This document shows, in pieces, positions 51,934-61,285 of a stretch of DNA of 64,000 bases. How positions within the stretch are numbered: position 1 is the first letter of the stretch; the number at the start of each line of letters is the position of its first letter. The notes beneath the pieces were generated by a model. The model worked only from the letters and a program-made list of their open reading frames with translations, was not told the origin of the DNA and made no database searches. The stretch comes from a bacterium (GTDB lineage: Bacteria; Bdellovibrionota_C; UBA2361; SZUA-149; JAEUWB01): NCBI GenBank assembly GCA_016786595.1, contig JAEUWB010000060.1, forward strand, positions 62,001 through 126,000. The letters run 5' to 3'. A program made the position numbers and the translations under genes.

Positions 51934-52425
51934 ATGTCTGGATACTTGCCGAAACGTCCTAGTGAATTTCATAAAATCCCACACGCGCGTCTGGCAATTA
52001 TTGCTAGCATGTGGCACCGCGAATGTGTCCAGTCGATGATAGATCGCGCTTGCAGGGAGCTTGATGCGCTTGGAGTTAAGGCGCAAAATATTTCTGTACA
52101 TTACTTGCCAGGTGCCTATGAATTGCCGCTTGCTGCTCAGTTACTATTTGAGAGAGAGCAAAAGTTAGACGCGATTCTTGCTTTTGGAGTTGTGCTTAAA
52201 GGTGGCACTACGCATGACCTTACAGTGCTGCAGAATGTAGTCCAAGGTTTTGCTGAAGTATCACGTCGCTATGGAAAACCAATTATCAATGAAGTGATCG
52301 GAGTTGTAAAAATCGAAGATGCCGTCAAAAGATCTGCCGATGATCTCTTGAATAAAGGTTTAGAAGCAGTTTTTGCTGTATCTGAATTATTACATTGGAA
52401 TAATTCTCTAAAACCGCCAGCTTAA
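51934..52425 (+). CDS. ribH: 6,7-dimethyl-8-ribityllumazine synthase, type II-like
   Basis: 163 aa. Condenses 5-amino-6-ribitylaminouracil with dihydroxybutanone phosphate in riboflavin synthesis. PGAYELPLAAQLL near 61 is invariant. The substrate segment ASMWHRE near 25 differs from the usual FN-x-F but resembles Brucella RibH2 (RWH). The catalytic histidine region reads KGGTTHDLT rather than RGETxHF. I conclude a lumazine synthase of the RibH2 type, the decameric branch; assembly cannot be seen from sequence. Confidence 0.75.
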   Translation: MSGYLPKRPSEFHKIPHARLAIIASMWHRECVQSMIDRACRELDALGVKAQNISVHYLPGAYELPLAAQLLFEREQKLDAILAFGVVLKGGTTHDLTVLQNVVQGFAEVSRRYGKPIINEVIGVVKIEDAVKRSADDLLNKGLEAVFAVSELLHWNNSLKPPA

Positions 52426-52521
52426 CTTGCGCTTTCCCTAGAAACTATACTGGCCTTTGCAGCACATATCTGTATGCGCTAACTTTACCAAGAAAATTCT
52501 TAGTATTTTGGAGAGTCAGCA

Positions 52522-53796
52522 ATGGGCCTTAACAATTTCAGTAAAAACGCAACACTACTTAAAGAAACAGATCCAGAAATATATAATGCCATTATTGGAG
52601 AAGAACAGCGCGAATACGAAGGCATCGAATTAATCCCATCTGAAAACTACACCTATCCTGAGGTATTTGTCGCCAATGGATCCGTTTTGACAAATAAGTA
52701 TGCAGAAGGTTACCCCAAAAGACGCTACTACGGCGGACAGACTTATACTGATATTGTAGAAAGTATCGCAATCGAGCGTGCTAAGCAGGTTTTTCGTGCT
52801 GAGCACGCCAATGTTCAACCACTTTCTGGTTCGCCAATGAACCAAGCCGTATACCTGGCTTTTTGTAAGCCTGGGGACACAATTTTAGGGATGGATCTCT
52901 CCCACGGCGGACACTTAACGCATGGCGCTCCTGTGTCACACATGGGCAATATTTTTAACTTCGTTCGTTACAAAACAGATCCGGAAAATCAAGGTAAAAT
53001 TGACTTTGACGAACTTGCCAAAGTGGCACGAGAGCACAAACCTAAAATTGTACTTTGCGGTTACACCTCTTATCCGCGCGATTATGACTACGCTGACTTT
53101 AAGAAAATCGCCGATGAAATTGGCGCAATTACAATGGCAGATGTTTCACACATTGGTGGTTTAATTGCTGGTGGTGCAATGCGAAACCCCATGGACTACG
53201 GCTTTGATATCATGACCACAACAACTCATAAATCATTACGCGGACCACGGGCCGGAATGATTTTATGTAAAGAGAAATTCGCAAAAGCGATTGATAAGTC
53301 AGTTTTCCCGGGGTTGCAAGGTGGACCACACATGCATACTATTGCCGCAATTGCGATCACCTTAGGGAAGGCTTTACAACCTGAGTTTAAACAGTACGCT
53401 GCGCAAGTTATAAAAAACTCTAAAGTGTTGGCAGAAACATTGATGGGTCAAGGCTGTAAGTTAATTACCAATGGCACCGACAATCACATGTCTGTGATGA
53501 ACACAGTTAAAAGTTTCGGAATTGATGGGAAATTAGCTGAAGAAGTTTTAGACCAGGTCTTAATAACAACAAACAAACAAGTTATTCCGGATGATCCAAA
53601 CCCACCGCTTAAGCCCAGCGGCATTCGCCTAGGCACTCCTGCTGCTACGGCGCGTGGTATGAAAGAAAGTGAAATGAAAAAACTCGGTAACTGGATGGTC
53701 CAAGCTTTAAAACATCATACTGAGTCAACCACGCTAGAATCAATCAAGCAAGAAGTTAAGGCGTTTTGTCGTAATTATCCGATCCCAGGAATGTAA
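52522..53796 (+). CDS. glyA: serine hydroxymethyltransferase
   Basis: 424-aa PLP enzyme interconverting serine and glycine with tetrahydrofolate. It has YAEGYPKRRYYGG near 60, SGSPMNQAVY near 103, DVSHIGGLIAGG near 211 and the PLP lysine in TTTTHKSLRGPRAGMI near 236. The second half of the cofactor region (VLCGYTSYPRDYDYADF, DVSHIGGLIAG) is somewhat different from the common ASAYPR/DMAHIAGLVAAG bacterial form. Usual length is 415-420. Standing with tdh, kbl and thrABC, it completes serine-glycine-threonine exchange. Confidence 0.96.
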   Translation: MGLNNFSKNATLLKETDPEIYNAIIGEEQREYEGIELIPSENYTYPEVFVANGSVLTNKYAEGYPKRRYYGGQTYTDIVESIAIERAKQVFRAEHANVQPLSGSPMNQAVYLAFCKPGDTILGMDLSHGGHLTHGAPVSHMGNIFNFVRYKTDPENQGKIDFDELAKVAREHKPKIVLCGYTSYPRDYDYADFKKIADEIGAITMADVSHIGGLIAGGAMRNPMDYGFDIMTTTTHKSLRGPRAGMILCKEKFAKAIDKSVFPGLQGGPHMHTIAAIAITLGKALQPEFKQYAAQVIKNSKVLAETLMGQGCKLITNGTDNHMSVMNTVKSFGIDGKLAEEVLDQVLITTNKQVIPDDPNPPLKPSGIRLGTPAATARGMKESEMKKLGNWMVQALKHHTESTTLESIKQEVKAFCRNYPIPGM

Positions 53797-53827
53797 GACA
53801 AGTTTATTTTAAGAGGAGGCAGCAGAT

Positions 53828-54295
53828 ATGAAATTTGAAACACTTAAAGCTAAAGACATTATGATTTCTCCTGTTTTAACAGTAGCAGAATCAAGTAGTT
53901 TGGCTGAAACATGGAAATTATTTTCAGAGAATAAAATTACCGGTGCTGGCGTTATAGATGAAGAGGGCGAATTCGTTGGGGTTATTTCACAAACCGATAT
54001 CCTCAGAGAAACAGCCGCGGAATCATTAGAAGGCTTCGCGCATACACTTTACTATATGGAACTCCCGTATTTGGAAGGAAATTATTGGCCTTCACAGACT
54101 AATACTCTCGAGGAAATTACAGTTGGTGAAGTTATGAACTCTGAACCTGTATGTGCGGATGTTTCCAGCACAGTCCCTGAGCTTGCGACACTGATGAGAA
54201 ATCACAAAATTCATCGAGTTTTTATTACAGAAAAGGGCAAGCTTGCAGGCATCGTTTCAACTATGGATATGATTAAGATCCTTGAATGCCAGTAA
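53828..54295 (+). CDS. tandem CBS-domain protein
   Basis: 155 aa with two CBS domains (about 6-60 and 100-153). The first begins KAKDIMISPVLTVAESSSLAETWKLFSENKITGAGVIDEEG. The second begins TVGEVMNSEPVCADVSSTVPELATLMRNHKIHRVFITEKG. CBS pairs bind adenine nucleotides (AMP, ATP, SAM) as energy sensors. A strong GAGGAGGCAG ribosome-binding site precedes the ATG. It is 31 bp after glyA, but its target is unknown. Confidence 0.9.
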   Translation: MKFETLKAKDIMISPVLTVAESSSLAETWKLFSENKITGAGVIDEEGEFVGVISQTDILRETAAESLEGFAHTLYYMELPYLEGNYWPSQTNTLEEITVGEVMNSEPVCADVSSTVPELATLMRNHKIHRVFITEKGKLAGIVSTMDMIKILECQ

Positions 54296-54467
54296 AGCAG
54301 AGTTATAACTGACTCCAGATTTTTGACTGCCTAAGTTTGATCTACGAAGGCATTAATATGTCAAATGCATGTCAATATTGCATACGCTGTACGATCAGGT
54401 GCTTTTTCAACAATGTTTTATTTATGAGCTACTGATGATAAATAGTGCATGAATTGATGGTAAACAC

Positions 54468-55343
54468 TTGAAGACCAAAATAAAAAATGAAATTAAAAAT
54501 GTCTTACTTGTAACGATTGGTGTCCTTGCTGCAGGAATGGGGATTAAGGGGTTCTTGCTATCGAGTAACTTCATCGACGGGGGAGTTACTGGCGTTTCCA
54601 TGTTGCTTGCTAAAATTTCAAGCATTCCATTATTTATACTGCTGCCACTAATTAATCTGCCATTTATTGCCACAGCCTATAAGACTCTTGGACGTGCTTT
54701 TGCAATTAGGAGCATTTGTGCGATTGGAGCACTAGCATTCACTTTAGCAGCTGTTCCCTATCCTGATGTCACACCAGATTTACTACTTACGGCAATCTTT
54801 GGCGGGGTTTTTATTGGAGCCGGGATCGCTTTTGCAATGCGTGGTGGCGCTGTGCTTGACGGTACAGAAATCGCAGCGCTTTTAATTTCTAGCCGTTTTG
54901 CAGTGCTGCGAGTTGGTGATGTGATCTTATTGTTTAATGTCTGCTTATTTTTGCTCGCCATCAGCACTTTGGGAGTTAATGAAGCATTATACTCAATCTT
55001 AACTTATTTTGCAGCCGCAAAAACATTGGATTTTGTGCTTTATGGCATTGATGAATATACAGCAATCACTGTGATTTCAGAGCGTAACACTGAAATCCGG
55101 GAACGTATTACAATCGATCTCAAGCGCGGCGCTACAATTTATAAAGGCTATGGAGGGATGAGTGGCGTCGAGCAGAATATCTTACATTGCGTGATCACAC
55201 GTTTAGAAATTGGCAAGGTCAAGCATTTGATTAAGGAAGTAGACCCACAAGCGTTTTTGTTTTTTCATCCATTATCTGGCGTTGAAGGCGGAGTCATGAA
55301 AAGTAAGGGGATTATTCACCATGCAGGAAATAACGTGGGCTGA
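54468..55343 (+). CDS. YitT family membrane protein (DUF161/DUF2179)
   Basis: 291-aa protein. About six transmembrane helices (NVLLVTIGVLAAGMGIKGFL, LFILLPLINLPFIATA and others) form the YitT membrane part. A cytoplasmic DUF2179 domain (about 200-285; RERITIDLKRGATIYKGYGGMSG, HCVITRLEIGKVKHLIKEVDPQAF) follows, which usually binds nucleotides or ligands. The start is TTG. Function of the family is not settled. It overlaps the csaA-like gene by 23 bp. Confidence 0.88.
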   Translation: MKTKIKNEIKNVLLVTIGVLAAGMGIKGFLLSSNFIDGGVTGVSMLLAKISSIPLFILLPLINLPFIATAYKTLGRAFAIRSICAIGALAFTLAAVPYPDVTPDLLLTAIFGGVFIGAGIAFAMRGGAVLDGTEIAALLISSRFAVLRVGDVILLFNVCLFLLAISTLGVNEALYSILTYFAAAKTLDFVLYGIDEYTAITVISERNTEIRERITIDLKRGATIYKGYGGMSGVEQNILHCVITRLEIGKVKHLIKEVDPQAFLFFHPLSGVEGGVMKSKGIIHHAGNNVG

Positions 55344-55656
55344 TTTTGAGAGAGTTGAGTTAAGAGTGGGCACGATTATTGAAGTTGAGGATTTCCCGCA
55401 AGCTCGTAAGCCTGCATATAAGCTCAAGATTGATTTCGGTGAATTTGGCATTAAGCAATCAAGTGCACAAATCACAACGCATTATGCCAAGGCAGAACTT
55501 ATCGGTAAGCAAATCCTAGGCGTGATTAATTTCCCCAACAAGCAAATTGCCAATTTTTTCTCTGAATGTTTGACCACTGGACTTCCTGATGAAACTGGCG
55601 CAGTTGTCTTGGTGAGCCCTGACAAGAAAGTTCCAAATGGCGCTAAGCTCTTTTAG
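55321..55656 (+). CDS. CsaA-like tRNA-binding protein
   Basis: 111-aa OB-fold tRNA-binding domain, matching CsaA: FERVELRVGTIIEVEDFPQARKPAYKLKIDFGEFGIKQSSAQITTHY is the family core, ending in the conserved LGVINFPNKQIANF and VLVSPDKKVPNGAKLF. CsaA acts as a secretion-linked chaperone in Bacillus and as a tRNA-binding protein. It overlaps the membrane YitT gene upstream and the glycosyltransferase-like gene downstream (20 bp). Confidence 0.92.
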   Translation: MQEITWADFERVELRVGTIIEVEDFPQARKPAYKLKIDFGEFGIKQSSAQITTHYAKAELIGKQILGVINFPNKQIANFFSECLTTGLPDETGAVVLVSPDKKVPNGAKLF

Positions 55657-57352
55657 CTCTTGTCGACTGAAAGTTAGTTGGAAATCGGCATTTTTTTACT
55701 GCTTCGCATGCGTGGCAGTTATCCCACTACTAAACCCTGAGCACTTGAGGTTTTGCTATTTACAGTTTGCTTATCCAGTAACAGTGTTAGCTTTTTGTAT
55801 TTGGTTAGTTCGATTAGTTAGCCTAGCTTTTCACAGTAAACTTTCACGTCAGACTTTTGTTTGTAGTTTTATTGCTAGCCTGACAATTTGCGCCTTAATT
55901 TTTCAAGCAAATCATAGTGAATTTAGAGTTTTTGCTGATGAAGTAGAATTGCTTGCGACTTCTAAGGCAATGTATTTTGACAAGGGAGTTTCTTATCAAA
56001 CAACTAGCTATCGTGATACGACCAGAGCGAGAATGTCAAAATCAGATTTTGACATTCGACCGACACTCTATCCTTTTATCGTCCATCTCTTTCACCACGG
56101 CCTAGGATATCAACCGCAAAACTCAATTCGAGCAAATGGGCTAATTTGTTTCCTCTTACTACAGGCAATTTTCCTTTTTGTAAGTCAATTTTATGGCCTG
56201 GGTGGCGCTCTTACCGCGACACTTTTTGTTGCCGCGCATCCGATTGTTGCATTAACGGCGACTTCTGGCGGCTATGACTTAACGTCTACGTTTTTTCTTT
56301 TTTTATCGCTGACGTTAAGTTACCAAGTTCTACAGAAAAGGTCTCCGCAGCTTGAAGCTTTGCTCGAGGCGACTTTAGTGTTACTAGCACTGACACGTTT
56401 TGAATCCGTCTTATATAGCCTAATCATTGGCGGGTTTTTCTGCTGGAGCAATGTATTGACGCCTAAGCGAGGACTTTTTTTTCTAAGTCCGATTTTCTTA
56501 GCACTGCCAGTGTGGCTGCGTTTTGCAAAGATTGAGCATCCGATTTTACGTAGTGAAACAAAGCTTTTTTCGTTTGAGTCATTTCTTTCGAATAATCTTG
56601 TTTTCTTAAAAAGCCTCACCTCTTTTGGTGTTGAAACATTTCCCTTTAGTCCAGCATTACATCTGACAGGACTCTTTGGTTTGGGCCTACTCGGCGTTAA
56701 ATTATTTCAGCAACGAAAAAATATTAGTTCCAGCACGAAAATGTTTGCATTGTTACTTTCGACTGTAAGCGTGACTTTTTGGATAATTATCACTGCCCAT
56801 TTTTGGTCTAAAATTACAGATCCGTTCGTCTATCGACATTACTTGCCAGTTACCTTAGTGCTCTCAATTTTAGCACTTCCTGCAGTTGTGCTAGTACTCA
56901 GAAAATTGAGGGCAAACTTAATTTTGGCCTCAGTTCTAGCACTGTTTGTTTTCGTGCTTTCAGTCCCCAAGGCAATGCAACTGACTTCCATGCGTAACGG
57001 TAGATTTGCTGCCCGTTATTATCAGGCGCTAGAGTATTTAAAGCAGTCAAAGCAGGAGAAAATATTAGTGATTGGCGCTGTGCCTCTGCAATATACGGTC
57101 AATGGCTTTGATGCACTTGATTTTTTAGGAGCAAATCACCAAGCGCAGAAAATCATCGAGCTCAAACAGCAGAAAATCTATGATCGAGTCTTTGTTGTTC
57201 AGACATTTTATCCAACAAAGCAGAGGATTAAGAATAACGAACGCCTGAGCAAGAGCCTAGCAGATCGTGCAGTTAGGCATCACGAAGAAGTGCTTGAATA
57301 TTATAAGCGTGAATTAGATGAGCCCTGGCTTAAAATTAGTGAAATTATTTAA
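55637..57352 (+). CDS. GT-C type polytopic membrane glycosyltransferase-like protein
   Basis: 571 aa with about eleven membrane helices. The luminal loop after helix three has the acidic signature VFADEVELLATSKAMYF (Asp/Glu near 98), as in GT39/ArnT-like GT-C glycosyltransferases, which use lipid-linked sugar donors. A periplasmic C-terminal region from about 470 includes VIGAVPLQYTVNGFDALDFLG. A general assignment to the PMT/ArnT superfamily is fair; donor and acceptor are unknown. Confidence 0.75.
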   Translation: MALSSFSSCRLKVSWKSAFFYCFACVAVIPLLNPEHLRFCYLQFAYPVTVLAFCIWLVRLVSLAFHSKLSRQTFVCSFIASLTICALIFQANHSEFRVFADEVELLATSKAMYFDKGVSYQTTSYRDTTRARMSKSDFDIRPTLYPFIVHLFHHGLGYQPQNSIRANGLICFLLLQAIFLFVSQFYGLGGALTATLFVAAHPIVALTATSGGYDLTSTFFLFLSLTLSYQVLQKRSPQLEALLEATLVLLALTRFESVLYSLIIGGFFCWSNVLTPKRGLFFLSPIFLALPVWLRFAKIEHPILRSETKLFSFESFLSNNLVFLKSLTSFGVETFPFSPALHLTGLFGLGLLGVKLFQQRKNISSSTKMFALLLSTVSVTFWIIITAHFWSKITDPFVYRHYLPVTLVLSILALPAVVLVLRKLRANLILASVLALFVFVLSVPKAMQLTSMRNGRFAARYYQALEYLKQSKQEKILVIGAVPLQYTVNGFDALDFLGANHQAQKIIELKQQKIYDRVFVVQTFYPTKQRIKNNERLSKSLADRAVRHHEEVLEYYKRELDEPWLKISEII

Positions 57353-57436
57353 GAGTAGTGCCTGGTTTTTTCGTTTGGCGGATGGCATTTCGCTTTAAAT
57401 TTTACTATGATTCCGTTCACTGCAAGGGAAAATTTT

Positions 57437-58387
57437 ATGACTACTTCTCATATTGATCGAGATCAGGAATTTCAGCAGCGTATTCAAGCTGGTGATACAA
57501 TTGAGCCCAGGGACTATATGCCCGAGAAATATCGTCGGCAATTAATCCGTATGATCTCTCAGCACGCACATTCTGAAGTTGTAGGAATGCTTCCTGAGGG
57601 CAACTGGATTACGAGGGCGCCTAGTTTGAAGCGCAAAATGGCACTGCTTGCAAAGGTACAAGATGAAGCAGGGCACGGCCATTATTTATATAGTGCAGCT
57701 GAAACGCTTGGTGCTGACCGCGACGAGCTCATTCTGGAATTACTAACTGGCAAAGCAAAGTATTCGAGCATTTTTAATTATCCATCCTTAACCTGGGCAG
57801 ACATGGGAGTTATCGGCTGGATGGTTGACGGGGCAGCGATTGTCAATCAAACAATGCTTGCAAAATGCTCCTATGGGCCATATTCGCGAGCAATGATTCG
57901 GATCTGCAAGGAAGAGAATTTCCACAAAAAGCAAGGGGTTGAACTCGTTGCGACTTTAGCGCAGGGAACACCGGCGCAAAAAGCAATGGTGCAAGATGCT
58001 GTCAACCGTTGGTGGTGGCCATCTTTAATGATGTTTGGGCCACATGATAAAGATTCGCCGAATAGTGATGATTTGATGCGCTGGAAAGTTAAATTGAAAA
58101 GCAATGACCAACTGCGCCAGAGATTTATCGATATGACAGTTGAGCAGGCCCATGCGATGGGTTTAAGTATACCTGACAAGGATTTAAAGTTTAATGATCA
58201 GTCCGGGCATTGGGAAATTGGGCCAATTAGCTGGGATGAATTTAAGGCCGTGATTAGTGGCAATGGCCCCTGTAACAGCGAACGAATAGCTGCGAGAAAT
58301 AAAGCTCATGAGGCTGGTAAATGGGTTAGAGACGCAGCAATGGCCTATGCTGACAAAGGCAATAAAGATAATAAGTTAGCCGCTTAG
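57437..58387 (+). CDS. paaA: phenylacetyl-CoA 1,2-epoxidase subunit A
   Basis: 316-aa catalytic subunit of the di-iron multicomponent epoxidase that opens aerobic phenylacetate breakdown. The di-iron ligands lie in the helices with [13 protein letters not shown] near 77 and [11 protein letters not shown] near 165 (E-x2-H motifs); [22 protein letters not shown] is typical of PaaA. The start is ATG 57437 with AAGGGA upstream; an ATG ten codons earlier has no ribosome-binding site. It needs PaaC as partner and PaaE as reductase. Confidence 0.95.
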   Translation: MTTSHIDRDQEFQQRIQAGDTIEPRDYMPEKYRRQLIRMISQHAHSEVVGMLPEGNWITRAPSLKRKMALLAKVQDEAGHGHYLYSAAETLGADRDELILELLTGKAKYSSIFNYPSLTWADMGVIGWMVDGAAIVNQTMLAKCSYGPYSRAMIRICKEENFHKKQGVELVATLAQGTPAQKAMVQDAVNRWWWPSLMMFGPHDKDSPNSDDLMRWKVKLKSNDQLRQRFIDMTVEQAHAMGLSIPDKDLKFNDQSGHWEIGPISWDEFKAVISGNGPCNSERIAARNKAHEAGKWVRDAAMAYADKGNKDNKLAA

Positions 58388-58455
58388 AATTAGCCGAAAA
58401 TTAGCCACAAGGGATTATAAGTTTTAACTTAGATGAAATGAAAGAGTAAATTTTT

Positions 58456-58737
58456 ATGGCAAATCAAATAACAGATCTGTGGGAAGTTTTTACTCAAGAA
58501 CAGCACGGCGCAGCGCATGTTCATGCCGGGAGCCTGCATGCCCCGGATGCAACACTTGCTTTGCAGAATGCCCGCGATGTTTTTGGCCGCCGAGGGAAAG
58601 TTGTAAATATTTGGGTAGTCGCTTCACACGCAATCACTGCTTCTGAATCTTTGGTTGACCCTGAGGAGCTTGACCATAATAAGGTTTATCGTCATCCACA
58701 GTTTTATGAAATTCCTAAAGGGATGAAAAATGTCTAA
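58456..58737 (+). CDS. paaB: phenylacetyl-CoA epoxidase subunit B
   Basis: 93-aa PaaB. The family core WEVFTQEQHGAAHVHAGSLHAPDATLALQNARDVFGRRGKVVNIWVV is intact. It is a small subunit that bridges PaaA-PaaC heterodimers. It lies 68 bp after paaA and overlaps paaC by eight bases. Confidence 0.95.
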   Translation: MANQITDLWEVFTQEQHGAAHVHAGSLHAPDATLALQNARDVFGRRGKVVNIWVVASHAITASESLVDPEELDHNKVYRHPQFYEIPKGMKNV

Positions 58738-59494
58738 ATTTGATAGTCAAATTGCAACTTTTGCAACTTATCTCGGTGATGACATGCTTGTGCTGGGCCA
58801 CCGTTTATCGGAGTGGTGCGGACATGGGCCGATGTTAGAAGAAGACATTGCGCTAACGAATATTGCGCTTGATTGTGTTGGGCAGGCTAAATTTTATTTC
58901 GACTTAGCTGGAAGGCTTGAAAATCAAGGTCGTGATGCCGACAAACTCGCCTATTGGCGAGATGAAAGGGAGTTTAAAAATTGCGTCTTGGTTGAACTTC
59001 CCAAGGGCGATTTCGGAGTAACAATTTTGCGACAATTTCTTTATGAAACATTTTACGATTTGGTTTTAGCAGATCTAACAAACTCCAAATTCGAACCTTT
59101 AAAAGACCTTGCGCTACGCGCAAAACGCGAAACAAACTACCATCTGAAGCACACAACTGAGTGGATTTATCGTCTGGGAACGGGCACAGCAGAAAGTCAC
59201 AAGCGCATGCAAGTAGCTTTGGATTACCTCTATCGCTATACAGCAGAATTATTTGCTGATGATGAAGTTCTAGATGCATTAAGTAGAGAGCAAATTGCAC
59301 CTAAGTTTTCCAGCCTAAAACAGAGCTGGGTCAATAAAGTTCAGACAGTATTACAAGCTGCGACACTTGAAATCCCAACACCGGTTCAGGGATTTTCTCT
59401 CAATGGCAGGCTTGGACGACATAGTGAGCATTTAGGACATATGCTTAGCGAAATGCAAATTGTTGCTCGCTCACACCCAGGAGCTACGTGGTAG
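58730..59494 (+). CDS. paaC: phenylacetyl-CoA epoxidase subunit C
   Basis: 254-aa structural di-iron-like subunit, paired with PaaA in the epoxidase core. LGHRLSEWCGHGPMLEEDIALTNIALDCVGQA near 22-52 and RETNYHLKHTTEWIYRLGTGTAESHKRM near 125 are conserved. Its own metal site is usually empty in the family. The gene overlaps paaD by seven bases. Confidence 0.94.
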   Translation: MSKFDSQIATFATYLGDDMLVLGHRLSEWCGHGPMLEEDIALTNIALDCVGQAKFYFDLAGRLENQGRDADKLAYWRDEREFKNCVLVELPKGDFGVTILRQFLYETFYDLVLADLTNSKFEPLKDLALRAKRETNYHLKHTTEWIYRLGTGTAESHKRMQVALDYLYRYTAELFADDEVLDALSREQIAPKFSSLKQSWVNKVQTVLQAATLEIPTPVQGFSLNGRLGRHSEHLGHMLSEMQIVARSHPGATW

Positions 59495-59976
59495 AGCGAA
59501 CTCAAACAGTTCCCTCCAACGCAGACATTTTAGCTGTATTGGCAGAAGTTTTCGACCCGGAAATTCCAACGCTTTCTGTGCTCGATCTGGGCATTGTGCG
59601 TGAGGTTGAAGCTAGTGCTTCAAAAATCAAAGTCAAAATTACACCTACCTACTCGGGTTGCCCGGCAATGCAGATGATTGAAAATGATATCAAGCAGGCG
59701 CTTGGCACTAAATATACATTACCAATCCAAGTTGACGTTGTGCTTGCTCCCGCTTGGACGACAGAGTGGTTGACTGAAAAGGGTCGTGCGGGCTTGAAAG
59801 CTTCAGCAATTGCTCCCCCAGACAAGCTCGTTACTCTGGGTAAGCAAACACCAGCTTGTCCTTACTGTAACTCTCGCGAGACAGAAAAAACTAGTGAATT
59901 CGGCTCAACAGCTTGTAAAAGTTTTTATCGTTGCAAAGCGTGTTTACAGCCGTTTGATTATTTCAAAGAGCTCTAG
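59488..59976 (+). CDS. paaD: PaaD, Fe-S/MIP18-type maturation factor of the epoxidase
   Basis: 162 aa. An N-terminal DUF59/MIP18 domain (EVFDPEIPTLSVLDLGIVREV, then TPTYSGCPAMQMIE) is followed by a zinc-binding tail CPYCNSR ... YRCKACLQ near 125-150. It is needed for epoxidase assembly. The start is GTG with AGGAG four bases upstream. The stop TAG at 59974-59976 takes its last base from the boundary of a MITE-like element, so the native C-terminus may have been cut short or replaced here. Confidence 0.92.
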   Translation: MVERTQTVPSNADILAVLAEVFDPEIPTLSVLDLGIVREVEASASKIKVKITPTYSGCPAMQMIENDIKQALGTKYTLPIQVDVVLAPAWTTEWLTEKGRAGLKASAIAPPDKLVTLGKQTPACPYCNSRETEKTSEFGSTACKSFYRCKACLQPFDYFKEL

Positions 59977-60157
59977 GGTCTGTCGCGAAACTAAATTTCT
60001 ACTGCGAAATGCATATTTTGGCTGCGACTGTATCAGGGGCCCCAAAAAAATCTTGCGACGTGTCGCAGGCTTACACGCCTCAGATTTTTTAGACCCTTCC
60101 TTGTCTCACTCAAAATCTGCAATTCTCGTCACGAAATTTCATTTCGCGATAGACCCA
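59976..60157. mobile_element. 182-bp MITE-like element
   Basis: GGGTCTGTCGCGAAA (59976-59990) and TTTCGCGATAGACCC (60142-60156) are terminal inverted repeats matching 14 of 15. TCTA flanks both ends (59972-59975 and 60158-60161), a plausible 4-bp target duplication. The interior is foldable (AAAAAATCT with AGATTTTTT) and has no gene. The ends look IS5-like. Transposase not in window. Confidence 0.5.
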
Positions 60158-60203
60158 TCTAAATCAAAAACTATGGGCCGTTATAAAACATAAAAAAGAA
60201 TTG

Positions 60204-60249
60204 GATGGGGCTGGGTAAGTGGCGCAAAGCCTCAAACTCAAGCCCCATC
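60204..60249. repeat. inverted repeat at the convergent end of the minus-strand gene
   Basis: GATGGGGCT (60204-60212) and AGCCCCATC (60241-60249) form a 9-bp stem with a 28-base loop, overlapping the end of the gene at 60238. It may be a weak terminator between the convergent units. Confidence 0.3.
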
Positions 60250-61116
60250 TTCTTCCTGAGTCCTACTAGCTATTCCGTAGATTTTGACATCTGGGAAGAA
60301 ATTGAGAGAGCTAGCTACATCGAGACCAATTGCGGTCCAGTGTGGAGAGTGGTCAGTGTAGCTGTTTAAGTCTCGATCCTCCAGAATCATTGAAGGTGTA
60401 ATCAGTGTAGCGACATGCACTATCTGATCTCCGTAAACCACCAAGAAAAGCTCTACGCATTCAAGAATTTGCGAGCAAATCACGGTGATTTGCGTGTTCG
60501 ACACGGGCAGTGTTGACCTGAAAACAGATAACTTTTGCAGATTATCAAGATGTGTTCGATCGCTAAGCCAGCTTTGACTTACACCGCTCTGGACTTTCAG
60601 AGCTAGCCTAGAAAAAGAAGTTCTCTCGACGCCACTTTTAGTATCGTTAACGATCTTGAAGAATAAAGCCTGAATCAGGCTTGACGCTCTAGATCGAAGC
60701 GGAGATTGTGCGCTACCTGCGTCGATTGGTACTTCCAAGCAAACTTGTTTTGTAAACAGTTGTTTGCTTTCCACGACTGCTGAAGCTGCAAAACTTACAT
60801 CCACCACGTGTTGATGGATTGGGGAACAGTCGTGCGCACTTAAAATAACGACGCTCTTTCCAAGCTTCCGCTTAACGACTAGCGATTGTCCATCGGGCAG
60901 CTCAAAGTGCAGTAGCTGAAGCTCTTCAGGGCTACATCCTGGAGTTTGTTCATCTGCTAAGCAGGCCACGGAAAAGCCAAAAGGATGCTCTACGTTACCC
61001 TGTGCAGGAGAAACAAGCATGATTTCAAAACGAGGAGGCGTACTTGATGTTGCTTGTCCGAAAACGGAGCTTGCAACCAACGCTGTTAAGTGACGAGTGA
61101 TTTTCAATGTTTCCAT
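60238..61116 (-). CDS. hypothetical protein
   Basis: 292 aa. The N-terminus (METLKITRHLTALVASSVFGQATS) might be a weak export signal; the rest is beta-strand-rich with several cysteines. No domain is recognisable. It stands alone between the paa genes and the HiPIP, with long hairpins on both sides, and its relation to either is unclear. Confidence 0.6.
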   Translation of the reverse strand: METLKITRHLTALVASSVFGQATSSTPPRFEIMLVSPAQGNVEHPFGFSVACLADEQTPGCSPEELQLLHFELPDGQSLVVKRKLGKSVVILSAHDCSPIHQHVVDVSFAASAVVESKQLFTKQVCLEVPIDAGSAQSPLRSRASSLIQALFFKIVNDTKSGVERTSFSRLALKVQSGVSQSWLSDRTHLDNLQKLSVFRSTLPVSNTQITVICSQILECVELFLVVYGDQIVHVATLITPSMILEDRDLNSYTDHSPHWTAIGLDVASSLNFFPDVKIYGIASRTQEEDGA

Positions 61117-61183
61117 TTTCTATTCCTTGATGTGAACCAATTTTTGGAGGCCAAGCCCCCGAAGGTAAAACCTTTTTGGCCCA

Positions 61184-61221
61184 CAGTCTTTTGCTTTGCT
61201 GCAAGGCAAATAAAAAGACTG
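61184..61221. terminator. hairpin between hypothetical and HiPIP genes
   Basis: CAGTCTTTT (61184-61192) and AAAAGACTG (61213-61221) form a 9-bp stem. It lies in the 224-base gap upstream of the hypothetical gene, which otherwise holds only such hairpins. Confidence 0.3.
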
Positions 61222-61285
61222 TTTTAAGAATTACTAATATAAAATTGAGAAAGAGCAGCGTTGAAGATAAAAAACGCTGTTACGG

